A stretch of DNA of 32,907 nt from Streptosporangiales bacterium (GTDB lineage Bacteria > Actinomycetota > Actinomycetes > Streptosporangiales > Streptosporangiaceae). The translations under genes and the position numbers were made by a program. This document shows positions 1-8,850 of the stretch, piece by piece; within the stretch, counting starts at the first letter, position 1, and every line of letters starts with the position of its first letter. The stretch spans positions 1 through 32,907 of the forward strand of contig WRBL01000030.1 of the NCBI GenBank assembly GCA_009784565.1, given 5' to 3'. The notes beneath the pieces were generated by a model. That model worked only from the letters and a program-made list of their open reading frames with translations. It was not told the DNA's origin and made no database searches.

Positions 1-1210
1 CGGCCAGCCACGGCCGGGCCCGGGCCCGGATCAGCGGCCCGCCGAGCATCCGGCCGGCCAGCGCGGCGCCGAGCCCGAAGACCGGGGACACCTCGCGGAT
101 CTGCCCGGGGCTCGCCGGGTACAGCAGCAGGTAGGCCAGCAGGTTGCAGGCGATGGCCGCCACCAGCACGTCGGCGATCAGGTCGCCGCCCGGGGCGACG
201 GGTTCGCCCTCCGGGGCGGCGGCCGGCCCCCGGACGAGCCGCCGGGCGGCGATGACGATCGCGGCCGCGACAGCCGCCGCGGCCACCAGGTGCACGAGAA
301 TCGGCAGCAGCGCGGGCCCGGTCCGCTGGCCGAAGAAGTCGGCGCTGAACAGGCCCAGGAAGTCCTCGGCCTCGACCGCGAGGTTGCCCGGCAGGGCCGT
401 CGACGCGACGAACTTCTCCCCCGAGCCGACGATCTGCCAGCCGCCGGCCGCGGTCAGCAGCGCGGTGGCCAGGTGCGCAGCGGCCGTCCCCGCCGCCGCC
501 GCGGCCACCAGCCACAGGTACCACCGGTCGTTGCGCCGCAGCGCCCAGACGAGGCCGGTCAGGGCCAGCGGGGCGGCCCCGATCACCTGGACCAGCGGGT
601 CCCCGACGGACGCCCAGGCGATGATGAGCCCGGCCAGCGCGGGCCCGTGCCACCGGCGGCCGGACCGCTGCAGGACCGCCAGTGCCAGCAGCACCCAGAT
701 CGCCGTCGCGGCGTGATCCGATTCCTCCAGCAGGGTGGCCGCCGCGGCCAGGGACGGGAGGAGCATCACCGCCACCGCGACGGCGGCCCGGGTCAGCCCC
801 TCGGCGCCGCGGACGCGCCCCTTCGCGACGACGGCGGCGCCGGCCACCAGCAGCGTGTAGTTGATCGCCGCGACGATCGATATCACGTCCGAGCGCAGTC
901 CCCGGATGGCCTCGACCAGGACGTAGACCGGCATCTCGGTGGTGTAGAAGGACACGTCGGCGGTCCGCCAGCCGCTCAGCAGCAGGTTGCCGTGGAGCAG
1001 GTCCCAGGCCTGCAGCGCGACGGACGCCCCGTCGGAGTTCGGGCTCATCTGCCGGGCTTCGCGCCACGCCGCCACCAGCAGCAGCGCGGCCAGCAGCGCG
1101 ACGCCGGCCACCGTGACGGCTCGCGTCCGCCGGCCTTCGCGCGTCGCGGCCGCGGGAGCCTCCAGCGAATTGCCGCTCTCGTCAACAGCAGAGCGTGATA
1201 TTAATACCAC
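1..1210 (-). CDS. Polytopic membrane protein, putative GT-C-type glycosyltransferase (paralogue 1); C-terminus runs off the window
   Basis: Manual minus-strand translation: ...RQMSPNSDGASVALQAWDLLHGNLLLSGWRTADVSFYTTEMPVYVLVEAIRGL... followed by hydrophobic segments and REVSPVFGLGAALAGRML. Open to window edge, so missing from the ORF track. Start (GTG about 1210) uncertain. Confidence 0.75.
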   Translation of the reverse strand, partial: MVLISRSAVDESGNSLEAPAAATREGRRTRAVTVAGVALLAALLLVAAWREARQMSPNSDGASVALQAWDLLHGNLLLSGWRTADVSFYTTEMPVYVLVEAIRGLRSDVISIVAAINYTLLVAGAAVVAKGRVRGAEGLTRAAVAVAVMLLPSLAAAATLLEESDHAATAIWVLLALAVLQRSGRRWHGPALAGLIIAWASVGDPLVQVIGAAPLALTGLVWALRRNDRWYLWLVAAAAAGTAAAHLATALLTAAGGWQIVGSGEKFVASTALPGNLAVEAEDFLGLFSADFFGQRTGPALLPILVHLVAAAAVAAAIVIAARRLVRGPAAAPEGEPVAPGGDLIADVLVAAIACNLLAYLLLYPASPGQIREVSPVFGLGAALAGRMLGGPLIRARARPWLA

Positions 1211-1255
1211 TCCTCGAATTTCCTGCGTTCAGTGCACCCGGCGCCCGGGAACGGG

Positions 1256-2239
1256 TCACTCCGCGTACTGGGCCAGGGCCGCCGCGGCGGTGTCCCGCAC
1301 GTCCGCGGCCAGCTCCGGCGGGGACACGACCCGGGCCGTGTCTCCCAGGCGCAGCGCCAGCCTACGGACCCAGCCCGGGTCCGGGGTGCGCAGGGTGATC
1401 CGCAGCCGCCCCTCCCCGAGCTCGGCCACGGACTCGCACGGGTAGTACTCCGGCACCCACTGCGCGCCCGGCTCCAGCTCGAGTTCGACGGTCAGGTCCG
1501 ACTCCGACGGGCGGAACAGCCCCTGCTCCACGTCCGCCGGCGCCGCCTGCTCCGGGAGGGAGACCGGCACGTCCAGCACCGACAGGTCCAGGATCCGGTC
1601 CAGGCGGAAACGCCGGGTCTCCTCGGCCCGGTAGCACCAGCCCTCCAGGTAGCTGCGGCCCTCGACCACGAGCAGCCGCATCGGGTCGACGTCCCGCTCG
1701 GTCGTCTCGTCCCGGGCGGGCACGTAGTAGCGCAGGTGCAGCCGGCACCGCGCGGCCAGGGCCTGCCGGACGCTGGCGGAGTAGGCCTTGACGGCGCCCT
1801 CCGGGCTGCGGGTGTCGGCGGCGATCTGCCCGCTGGCGGCGGCCAGCGCGGTCCCGACGGCTTCCTCGAGCTTGTCGATCGTCCGCCGGATGGCGTCCGC
1901 CTCGGCGTCCGTGCTGGCCTGGGGCTCCAGCCAGCGCAGGGTGGTGAGCATCGCCGGGACCTCGTCTTTGTCCAGGCGGAGCGGCCGGACGATCGACTCG
2001 GACTCGCTGACGGAGATCTCCCCGCCCTCGTACGACAGGTCGATCGGGCAGTAGGGGTCCGGCGACTTCAGCTCCACGCACCAGACCAGGTTCAGGTCGG
2101 AGATCAGCTCCCGCTCGGACATGCCGAACCGCTCGGCCGCCTCCTTCACCGGGACCGACCGGCGGCTCATCACGTACGGAACCAGGGCCAGCATCCGCCG
2201 CAGCCGCTCGCCCGACGTGACCATCCGCGGCTCGTTCAC
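1256..2239 (-). CDS. pafC: WYL-domain transcriptional regulator, PafC-like
   Basis: Protein MNEPRMVTSGERLRRMLALVPYVMSRRSVPVKEAAERFGMSERELISDLNLVWCVEL...; N-terminal HTH and WYL-like C-terminal half. GTG start overlaps the TGA of the upstream WYL gene (GTGA). Confidence 0.85.
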   Translation of the reverse strand: MNEPRMVTSGERLRRMLALVPYVMSRRSVPVKEAAERFGMSERELISDLNLVWCVELKSPDPYCPIDLSYEGGEISVSESESIVRPLRLDKDEVPAMLTTLRWLEPQASTDAEADAIRRTIDKLEEAVGTALAAASGQIAADTRSPEGAVKAYSASVRQALAARCRLHLRYYVPARDETTERDVDPMRLLVVEGRSYLEGWCYRAEETRRFRLDRILDLSVLDVPVSLPEQAAPADVEQGLFRPSESDLTVELELEPGAQWVPEYYPCESVAELGEGRLRITLRTPDPGWVRRLALRLGDTARVVSPPELAADVRDTAAAALAQYAE

Positions 2240-3189
2240 GGCAGCATCCCCTTCAGGTGCTCGATCACCGCGTCCCGCAGGGGCGGCGGCTCCAGGACGA
2301 TCACGTCGGGCCCGAAGGTGGCCAGGTGCTCGGTGTACCAGGGCTCGCCGAGGGGATAGGAGACGCTGACCCGGTCCCAGCCGGGGCCGTCCGGTTCCGC
2401 CCGGGCGTCCTCGCGGCGGCGCAGCGTGTGCCCGGCGCCCTCCCGGATCCGCAGGACGGCGGTCCCGCGCTCGTTGTCGGGCTTGGTCCACCAGCGGGCG
2501 ACCAGGCTCCGGACGTCGGTACCCTCGGGAACGGTGATCCCGCCCGGCCGGCCCGCCATCTTCACCGGCCCGGCAATCCGGCTCAGCCGGAACACCCGGG
2601 TGCCGGCGCGGAGCCGGTCGTGGCCCGCGACGTACCAGCGGCCGTCCCGGTTCACCAGGCCCCACGGTTCCAGGGTCCGCTTCAGCGTCTCGGTGCTGGC
2701 CAGGGCCCGGTAGGAGAAGGTGACCAGCCGCCGGTCCCGGACCGCCTCCCACAGCGGGCCGAACGCCGCCTCCTGCGTGTGCAGCCGGGGCTCGAACCCC
2801 GGCACGGTGCTGTCGTCCACCCCGCCGGCCCGCAGCTTCTGCAGGGCGCCGGTGGCCGCGCCGGCCAGGAACGCGCCCTCCCACGCCTGGGCCGCGATGC
2901 CGAGCATGGCCGCCTCGTCGGCTTCCAGGGTGATCTCGGGCAGCGCGTAGTCCTGCTGGCTGATCCGGTAGCCCGTCTCGTCGTCCAGCGGGTTGATGAG
3001 CCCGGTCTCCAGCGGGATCCCGAGGTCGCGGAGCTCTTCCTTGTCCCGCTCGAACATCCGCTTGAACGCGTCGTCCTGCTCGGGATAGCCGATGACGGAG
3101 GCCCGGATCTCGTCGGCGGTCAGGTAGCGGCGGGCGGACAGCAGCAGGACCACGATCGATAGCAGCCGTTCGGTCCTGCGCTTGCTCAT
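2236..3189 (-). CDS. pafB: WYL-domain transcriptional regulator, PafB-like
   Basis: MSKRRTERLLSIVVLLLSARRYLTADEIRASVIGYPEQDDAFKRMFERDKEELRDLGIPLETG...; typical PafB N-terminus. RBS-like GGGGACGAG before ATG; coupled to pafC. Confidence 0.88.
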   Translation of the reverse strand: MSKRRTERLLSIVVLLLSARRYLTADEIRASVIGYPEQDDAFKRMFERDKEELRDLGIPLETGLINPLDDETGYRISQQDYALPEITLEADEAAMLGIAAQAWEGAFLAGAATGALQKLRAGGVDDSTVPGFEPRLHTQEAAFGPLWEAVRDRRLVTFSYRALASTETLKRTLEPWGLVNRDGRWYVAGHDRLRAGTRVFRLSRIAGPVKMAGRPGGITVPEGTDVRSLVARWWTKPDNERGTAVLRIREGAGHTLRRREDARAEPDGPGWDRVSVSYPLGEPWYTEHLATFGPDVIVLEPPPLRDAVIEHLKGMLP

Positions 3190-3215
3190 CTCGTCCCCCT
3201 GAGGCGCCCGTCCGT

Positions 3216-3221
3216 TAGTCT
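3216..3221 (+). promoter_or_regulatory. Candidate -10 element (TAGTCT) six nt upstream of a GTG start, suggesting a leaderless mRNA
   Basis: TAGTCT-gccgtc-GTG at 3216-3230; fits the actinobacterial TANNNT -10; no Shine-Dalgarno between it and the GTG. Confidence 0.45.
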
Positions 3222-3227
3222 GCCGTC

Positions 3228-4319
3228 GTGATCAGATGGCGCAGCGGAATTGTCACGGCACTGCGGCGCGAATGGCCCGGTGCGGCTGAGATTATGGTAA
3301 CCGCGGACGGCAGGGATATACGGGCACTTGCCTACCCTTCCCTCACGGGAACGCCGCGCCCCGGGGACCGGGTGCTGCTGAACACCACGGCCGGCGACCT
3401 GGGCCTGGGAACCGGCGGCTACGCCTTCGTGGTGGCCCTTCCCGACCGGCTCCCGGACGACGAGCCGCTGCCCGGGCACATCATGAAGGCCCGGTACACG
3501 CCTCTGCAGACCGCGGTGGCCAGCGCGGACGAGCAGGGATCGCCGCATCATGAGGCTCTCGCCGACGCCGACTCGGTCGACGGGATGCCGGTGGTGGCGG
3601 CCGACCTGCACTCCGCCCTCCCGGCCGTTCTCGCGGGATTCTTCAGCGGAACGGATCTTCGCGGCTCCCCCGCCCCCCGGGCCGTCTACCTCATGACGGA
3701 CGGCGGGGCGCTGCCCGGGGCCTTCTCTATGACCGTAGCCAGGCTGCGGGAGGCCGGCTGGCTGGCCGGGACGGTGACGGCGGGTCAGGCTTTCGGCGGG
3801 GACCTGGAGGCGGTGACCGTGCACAGCGGGCTGCTGGCCGCGCGGCACGTCCTCGGCGCGGACATGGTGATCGTGGCGCAGGGGCCGGGCAATCTGGGGA
3901 CCGGCACCCGCTGGGGGTACTCCGGGGTCGCGGCGGGCGAGGCGGTCAACGCCGCCGCCGCGCTGGGGGGACGGCCGGTCGCCAGCCTCCGGCTGTCGGA
4001 CGCCGATCCCCGGGAACGGCACCAGGGCATCTCCCATCACAGCCTCACCGCCTACGGCCGGGTCGCGCTCGCGCCCGCCGACGTGGCGGTGCCGGACCTG
4101 CCGGGCCCGTTCGGGGAACGGATCGCGGCCGAGGCCGCGCCGCTGGGGACCCGGCACCGGCTGGTCACGGTGGACACGGCCGGGCTGGAGGACGCGCTGG
4201 CCGCCTGCCCGGTGCGGCTGTCCACGATGGGCCGCGGGCTGGAGCAGGACCGGGCCTACTTCCTGGCCGCCGCCGCGGCCGGCCGGCACGCCCGGGCTCT
4301 CGCCTCCGGACATGCCTGA
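3228..4319 (+). CDS. DUF3866 family protein
   Basis: MIRWRSGIVTALRREWPGAAEIMVTADGRDIRALAYPSLTGTPRPGDRVLLNTTAGDLGLGTGGYAFVVA...; DUF3866-like, and this family often sits near paf genes in actinobacteria. Confidence 0.85.
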   Translation: MIRWRSGIVTALRREWPGAAEIMVTADGRDIRALAYPSLTGTPRPGDRVLLNTTAGDLGLGTGGYAFVVALPDRLPDDEPLPGHIMKARYTPLQTAVASADEQGSPHHEALADADSVDGMPVVAADLHSALPAVLAGFFSGTDLRGSPAPRAVYLMTDGGALPGAFSMTVARLREAGWLAGTVTAGQAFGGDLEAVTVHSGLLAARHVLGADMVIVAQGPGNLGTGTRWGYSGVAAGEAVNAAAALGGRPVASLRLSDADPRERHQGISHHSLTAYGRVALAPADVAVPDLPGPFGERIAAEAAPLGTRHRLVTVDTAGLEDALAACPVRLSTMGRGLEQDRAYFLAAAAAGRHARALASGHA

Positions 4320-4348
4320 GTTCACGCCTCCGGACATGCCTAAGTTCG
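4301..4348 (+). repeat. 24-bp tandem direct duplication spanning the DUF3866 stop codon
   Basis: cgcctccggacatgcctgagttca (4301-4324) then cgcctccggacatgcctaagttcg (4325-4348); 22/24 identical, in frame, each copy with a stop (TGA, TAA). Confidence 0.9.
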
Positions 4349-4389
4349 CGGTTCCTGTCGTCCGGGCAGCAGGAACCGCGAACTTAGGC
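4338..4389. terminator. Perfect 20-bp inverted repeat between convergent genes; likely bidirectional terminator
   Basis: gcctaagttcgcggttcctg (4338-4357) / caggaaccgcgaacttaggc (4370-4389), 12-nt loop; between DUF3866 (+) and FKBP (-) 3' ends. Confidence 0.8.
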
Positions 4390-4400
4390 GGCGGTGCGGG

Positions 4401-5363
4401 TTAGGAGGAGGACGCGGAGGGGTTGACCGTGCCCAGGACGTCGACGACGAAGACCAGCGTGTCGCTGCCCTTGATCCCGGCCTGCGGGTTGCCCTGCTTG
4501 CCGTAGCCGTCGGACGCCGGAATGGTCAGCATCACGCGGCTGCCGACGGTCTGACCCTGGATGCCCTTGTCCCAGCCCGGGATGACCTGGGGCGGGTTGG
4601 AGCCGGAGACGTACTCGAACGGCGTCTTCTGCGCCCACGACGAGCTGAACGTCTTGCCGGTCCGCCAGATGGAGCCGGTGTACTGGACGATCACGGCCTG
4701 GCCCTTGCCGATCTTGGGACCCTTGCCCTTGATCAGGGGCGTCACGGTGAGCTTGTTCGGCGGGGAGCTCTTGGGGACGGTGATCGTGGGCGCCTGGCCG
4801 GACTTGGGGTCGGTGACCTTGGCCAGGGAGCCGCCGCCGTCCGACACGTGCTGGCCGCTGGCCGAGGCCGTGTTGCTGACCGCCTTCATCACGTCGAGGA
4901 CGAACACCAGCGTGTCGCCGCCCTTGACGCCGAGCTGCGGGTTGCCCTGGGGGCCGAAACCCTCCTTCGGCGGGATGACCGCCACCACCCGGCTGCCTTC
5001 CTTCGCGCCCTTCAGCGCCGAGGACAGGCCCGGCAGCAGCTTGCTCGGGAAGAGCGACGGGGTGTGAGTGGTGTAGGTGCTCATCAGGAGCTTGTGCTTC
5101 TTGCCGCTCCAGTCGTAGGCCTGGTAGTTGCCCACGAACGAGTCGGAGGAGGTCAGGGCGGTGCCCTTGCCCTGGATCACGTCCTTGGAGTACAGCGACT
5201 TGCCTGCGGCCTGCGCGGGAATCGTCACCTTCGGCGCGGCGCCGAACTTGCCCGACGCGGTGACGGACGCGTTGGGGTTGGCCGGCGTTGACGAGCAGCC
5301 GGCCACAAACGCAGCGGCGGCGATCAGCGGTACGGCGAGAAGCGCGGATGCGCGTCGCATCAA
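4401..5363 (-). CDS. FKBP-type peptidyl-prolyl isomerase lipoprotein with two FKBP-like domains
   Basis: Signal peptide and lipobox MMRRASALLAVPLIAAAAFVAGC; C-terminal QVIPGWDKGIQGQTVGSRVMLTIPASDGYGKQGNPQAGIKGSDTLVFVVDVL typical of FKBP; N-terminal half carries a related but diverged copy. Confidence 0.88.
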   Translation of the reverse strand: MMRRASALLAVPLIAAAAFVAGCSSTPANPNASVTASGKFGAAPKVTIPAQAAGKSLYSKDVIQGKGTALTSSDSFVGNYQAYDWSGKKHKLLMSTYTTHTPSLFPSKLLPGLSSALKGAKEGSRVVAVIPPKEGFGPQGNPQLGVKGGDTLVFVLDVMKAVSNTASASGQHVSDGGGSLAKVTDPKSGQAPTITVPKSSPPNKLTVTPLIKGKGPKIGKGQAVIVQYTGSIWRTGKTFSSSWAQKTPFEYVSGSNPPQVIPGWDKGIQGQTVGSRVMLTIPASDGYGKQGNPQAGIKGSDTLVFVVDVLGTVNPSASSS

Positions 5364-5488
5364 CTAAACCTCACGGATCTGGCCACAGGCCTGTGACCTC
5401 GGAATCAGTGCAACTCGCCTAAGCGTACTGGCGAGAATTGCCTGGGGATGCCAGTACAGCTGAGAGTTCACTGTGAGTATCCGGCAAA

Positions 5489-7417
5489 TCAGCTGCAGGT
5501 ATCAGGGCCGCGCGTCACCTTGTTCCCGGCGGCGTTCATCTGCCGCACCAGCGAGGCCGGCGGATTCGGCAGGGTGGCGTAGAGCCGGGGAAGCTGGGAC
5601 AGGAGGTTACCGCTGTAGACCCGGGCCTCGTACTGGTACAGGGGGAAACCGTTGACCATCTTGTGCGACCCGGCGTCCTCGTGCTTCGCCGTGCCGAGCC
5701 AGTTGTTCAGCAGGATCAGCGCGCCGGGCGCCGGGCTGAACTGGCTGAAGAAGCCGGGCACGTTGTCCAGCAGCAGGAAATCCGCCCGGTGCCGGGACGG
5801 GTCGTACCACTCGGCCTTCGACTCCCACTGGTAGGGCCGCAGGCAGGCCGCGCTCACCGCCCGGATCGTGACCGAGCCCCCGGACTCCACGGTGATGACG
5901 CTCGACTCCCAGTAGCCGCCGATGCCGTAGTCGAGATGATGGTTCTTCAGGTAGGACACGAGGGTGGCGTACGGCTCGGCCGCGGGGGGCGTCTCGGCCT
6001 GCCGGGCCAGGCCGAAGGCGTAGAAGGCCATCAGCACCGTCAGGGACCCGGCCGCCAGGCGGGGGCCCGCGTTCTTCGCCCGGGCCAGGAGCGGGGGCCC
6101 GGCGGCCGGGGCGCGCAGCAGCCGCTCGCCCACCATCCTCGCCGCCAGCACCGCGGCGAACGGCAGCACCGGCGCGACCTCGCGGGTGTTGAGCGCCGAG
6201 TGATCGGCCAGCGCCGAGGGAACGTAGGCGGCGATGTTGGCGATGATGCCCGCCAGCAGCAGCTGGCTCACGAAGTCCGCGTCGGCCCGGAAGAACCGGC
6301 GGGCGATGGCGCACGCGCCCCAGATGGCCAGGATCACCCCGGCCAGGTGAGCGAAGGCCAGCACCTGGTCCAGCGTCCCGGGCGCGGGCGCGCCCGCCTG
6401 CGGTTCCTGCTGCCCGGGTACGAAATAGGCCCCGAAGATCTCCAGCAGGCCGTGCACCACGACCCGGCCCTGCATGAACCACTTGCCGGGCGAGTCGAAG
6501 TTATAGGGAACCGCCTGCTGGACGAAGCCCCCGGCGTGGCGGAGCAGCAGGCCCGACACCCCGGCGATCACGTAGCCGACTCCCCCGGCGGCCGCCAGCG
6601 ACAGTTCCAGCCACCGGGCGCGCGCGACGGAGCGGAACCCGGCCGCGCCGCCGGTGTCCCGGGCCGCCCGCACCAGGTCCGGGATCACCCGGGCCAGGCA
6701 GACCGCCAGCATCGGCAGGATCGCGACCACCAGGACGAGCGGGTCGGTGGTCTCGGCCCAGCCGAGCATCACGGCCGCGACGACGGGCAGCCACCATCGC
6801 GCGCGCCGGGACGGCCCCGGCCGGCCCGGGGCTCCCGGGCTGATCGCCCAGTCCAGGACCAGCCAGGTCAGCATGACCGGGAGCGCGGTGCCGATGTGCC
6901 CGACCGAGAAGTCGGCCACGAAGATGCCCACGCCGGGCTGCGGGGCCAGCATGATGCCGAGCGCCACCGCCATCCGGACGACGGCCTTCTTTCCCCGGGA
7001 CCGGCCCCTGGCCAGGAGCATGGCCACCCCGAGCACCAGCGTGTAGGTGAGCGCGGCCGCGATGTGCGCGGTCTCCAGGCGCAGGCCGAACATCGAGACG
7101 AGCGCCGCCATCTCCGGCAGCTCCGTCGTGATGAACGGGACGTCGGACACGTGCCAGCCGGACAGGAACAGGTTCCCGTGCAGCATGTCGTCGGCCATCA
7201 GGAGGATGTTGGCCTCGTCGGAGTTCTCCGGGTACGTCTGCGACAGCCGCAGGTAGGCGTAGAAGAGGACGGCGAGGAGCAGGAGAAAGCCGGCCGGGCC
7301 CGCCAGGCGGCGCAGGACCGTGCGGGTACGCGCGGCGGGAGCGGGTCCGGCGTCGCCGGGGACGCCGTCCAGCTCGCGCTCGGCGCGGCGTGCGGTGTTG
7401 GGCATCCCTACAGGCAT
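5489..7417 (-). CDS. Polytopic membrane protein, putative GT-C-type glycosyltransferase (paralogue 2)
   Basis: TYPENSDEANILLMADDMLHGNLFLSGWHVSDVPFITTELPEM..., many hydrophobic segments, REVAPVLPFAAVLAARM, soluble C-terminal GYWESSVITVESGG...WYDPSRHRADF. Shares blocks with the genes at 1-1210 and 10269-11882. Confidence 0.82.
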   Translation of the reverse strand: MPVGMPNTARRAERELDGVPGDAGPAPAARTRTVLRRLAGPAGFLLLLAVLFYAYLRLSQTYPENSDEANILLMADDMLHGNLFLSGWHVSDVPFITTELPEMAALVSMFGLRLETAHIAAALTYTLVLGVAMLLARGRSRGKKAVVRMAVALGIMLAPQPGVGIFVADFSVGHIGTALPVMLTWLVLDWAISPGAPGRPGPSRRARWWLPVVAAVMLGWAETTDPLVLVVAILPMLAVCLARVIPDLVRAARDTGGAAGFRSVARARWLELSLAAAGGVGYVIAGVSGLLLRHAGGFVQQAVPYNFDSPGKWFMQGRVVVHGLLEIFGAYFVPGQQEPQAGAPAPGTLDQVLAFAHLAGVILAIWGACAIARRFFRADADFVSQLLLAGIIANIAAYVPSALADHSALNTREVAPVLPFAAVLAARMVGERLLRAPAAGPPLLARAKNAGPRLAAGSLTVLMAFYAFGLARQAETPPAAEPYATLVSYLKNHHLDYGIGGYWESSVITVESGGSVTIRAVSAACLRPYQWESKAEWYDPSRHRADFLLLDNVPGFFSQFSPAPGALILLNNWLGTAKHEDAGSHKMVNGFPLYQYEARVYSGNLLSQLPRLYATLPNPPASLVRQMNAAGNKVTRGPDTCS

Positions 7418-7515
7418 TCGAAGATGGTCAGCACGGTCTTTCTCCGGGGTATCGTCCGGGGTGTTGCCAGGCGTTTCCGGCCTTGCAAGTCCTACACTTT
7501 TACACGATGACTGCC

Positions 7516-7553
7516 ACGCTGGGGAATTGTTCCAGCAGTCCGCCCCCCAGCGT
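7516..7553. repeat. 9-bp perfect inverted repeat in the intergenic region between divergent membrane genes
   Basis: acgctgggg (7516-7524) / ccccagcgt (7545-7553), 20-nt spacer; 45 nt upstream of the GTG at 7599. Confidence 0.45.
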
Positions 7554-7598
7554 AACCGGAACCGGGCAACTCCACTTCACGACAGGACGGTAGAGCGG

Positions 7599-8850
7599 GT
7601 GCAGCTCACTTCGGCCAGGGGAAAGGCTGCGACCCGGCGGCCGGCGGGGTCCGGCCGGCCCGGCGCGCTGGCCCGCCTCGACCGCCCGGTCGCGGCCAGC
7701 GTCCTCGCGCTCGCGGCCTGGCTGGCCTATGCGCTCGCCCGCTGGCGGGTGTGGGCGGGCGGCCACATCACCCTGTTCATCATGTCCGGCTCGACGTTCA
7801 GCCATCCCGGGCAGATGGTGCCGCGCATCAGCCACGTGCCGTCGGCGGGCTACGACGGGCAGTTCTACTACCGGTTCGCCCGGAACCCGTTCAACTGGCA
7901 CGCCACCGCCTACGGGATCACCATCGACCACAACTACCGGTACACCCGGATCGGGTACTCGCTGGCGGCCTGGCTGCTGTCCGGCGGCGGGCACCCCCGG
8001 CTGCTGCCGGCCGTGCTCGTCGTGATCAACCTGGCCTGCGTGGCGGTCATCGCGGGACTGGGCGCCCGCTTCGCGCGGGACGCGGGGCGGCACGCGCTGT
8101 GGGGGCTCGCGTTCGCCGCCTATTTCGGCCTGGCCATCAGCGTCGGCCGGAACACCTCCGAGCCCCTCGCCGACGCGTGCATGCTCGCCGGGATCCTCGC
8201 CTACCGGCGGGCCCGCTACGGCTGGGCGGCGGCGCTGGTCTCCTACGGGGTCTTCACCAACGAGCCCGTCCTGGTCCTGCCCGTCGCGATCGCGGTGGTC
8301 CGGCTGGCCGGCATCGTCCGGCGCCGGATCCGGCCCGGGCGGGCGGACCTGGTCTGGGCGGTACCCGGCGCGGTGTACGTCCTGCTGCAACTGGCCGAGA
8401 AGATTCTGGTCAGCGGGCAGTCCGGCGGGATCGCTGACGCCACCTCCAACCTGACGCTGCCGTTCAAGGCCCTGGTCCCCGGCGTCTTCCGGGACATCGT
8501 CCGCTCCACCTGGGGTCCCTTCGGGCTGTATGACTACAACCTGATCGAGTTCATCGCCCTGGCGATCGTCGTCGCCGCCGGGATCATGGCGATCCGCGTG
8601 TCGGAGGCGAGCCGGGAGGAGAAGGCCGCGTTCGGCGGCTTCGTCCTGGTGGAGATCGTGCTGGCGTCCGGGCAGTTCTGGGACAGCACCTTCGGGGACG
8701 GGCGCACCTACATCGACGCGTTCCTGATGAGCCTGGTCCTGCTGATGGCCACGCCGGCCGGGAAAGTGCCCGGCCGGCGGCTCGGCTGGCTCCTGGCGGT
8801 CCCGGTGATCGTCCTGATCCTCGTGGCCCGCCGCCACATACTGTTCCAGT
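7599..8850 (+). CDS. Polytopic membrane protein, putative GT-C/PIG-V-like mannosyltransferase-type protein; 3' end undefined
   Basis: VQLTSARGKAATRR...LDRPVAASVLALAAWLAYALARWRVW...SAGYDGQFYYRFARNPFNWHATAYGITIDHNYRYTRIGYSLAAWLL...; hydrophobic and GC3-biased. No in-frame stop before the pafA 3' end; the formal in-frame stop is at 11889-11891. Confidence 0.68.

Noticed and set aside
144-1198. 190-aa and 302-aa plus-strand ORFs at the left edge
   Set aside because: Antisense to the truncated membrane paralogue 1, whose minus-strand translation has clear homology to the other two copies.
3186-4337. 383-aa minus-strand ORF
   Set aside because: Antisense to DUF3866, no domain features, low complexity.
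5663-7510. 615-aa plus-strand ORF
   Set aside because: Antisense to membrane paralogue 2; Arg/Gly/Gln/His-rich noise.
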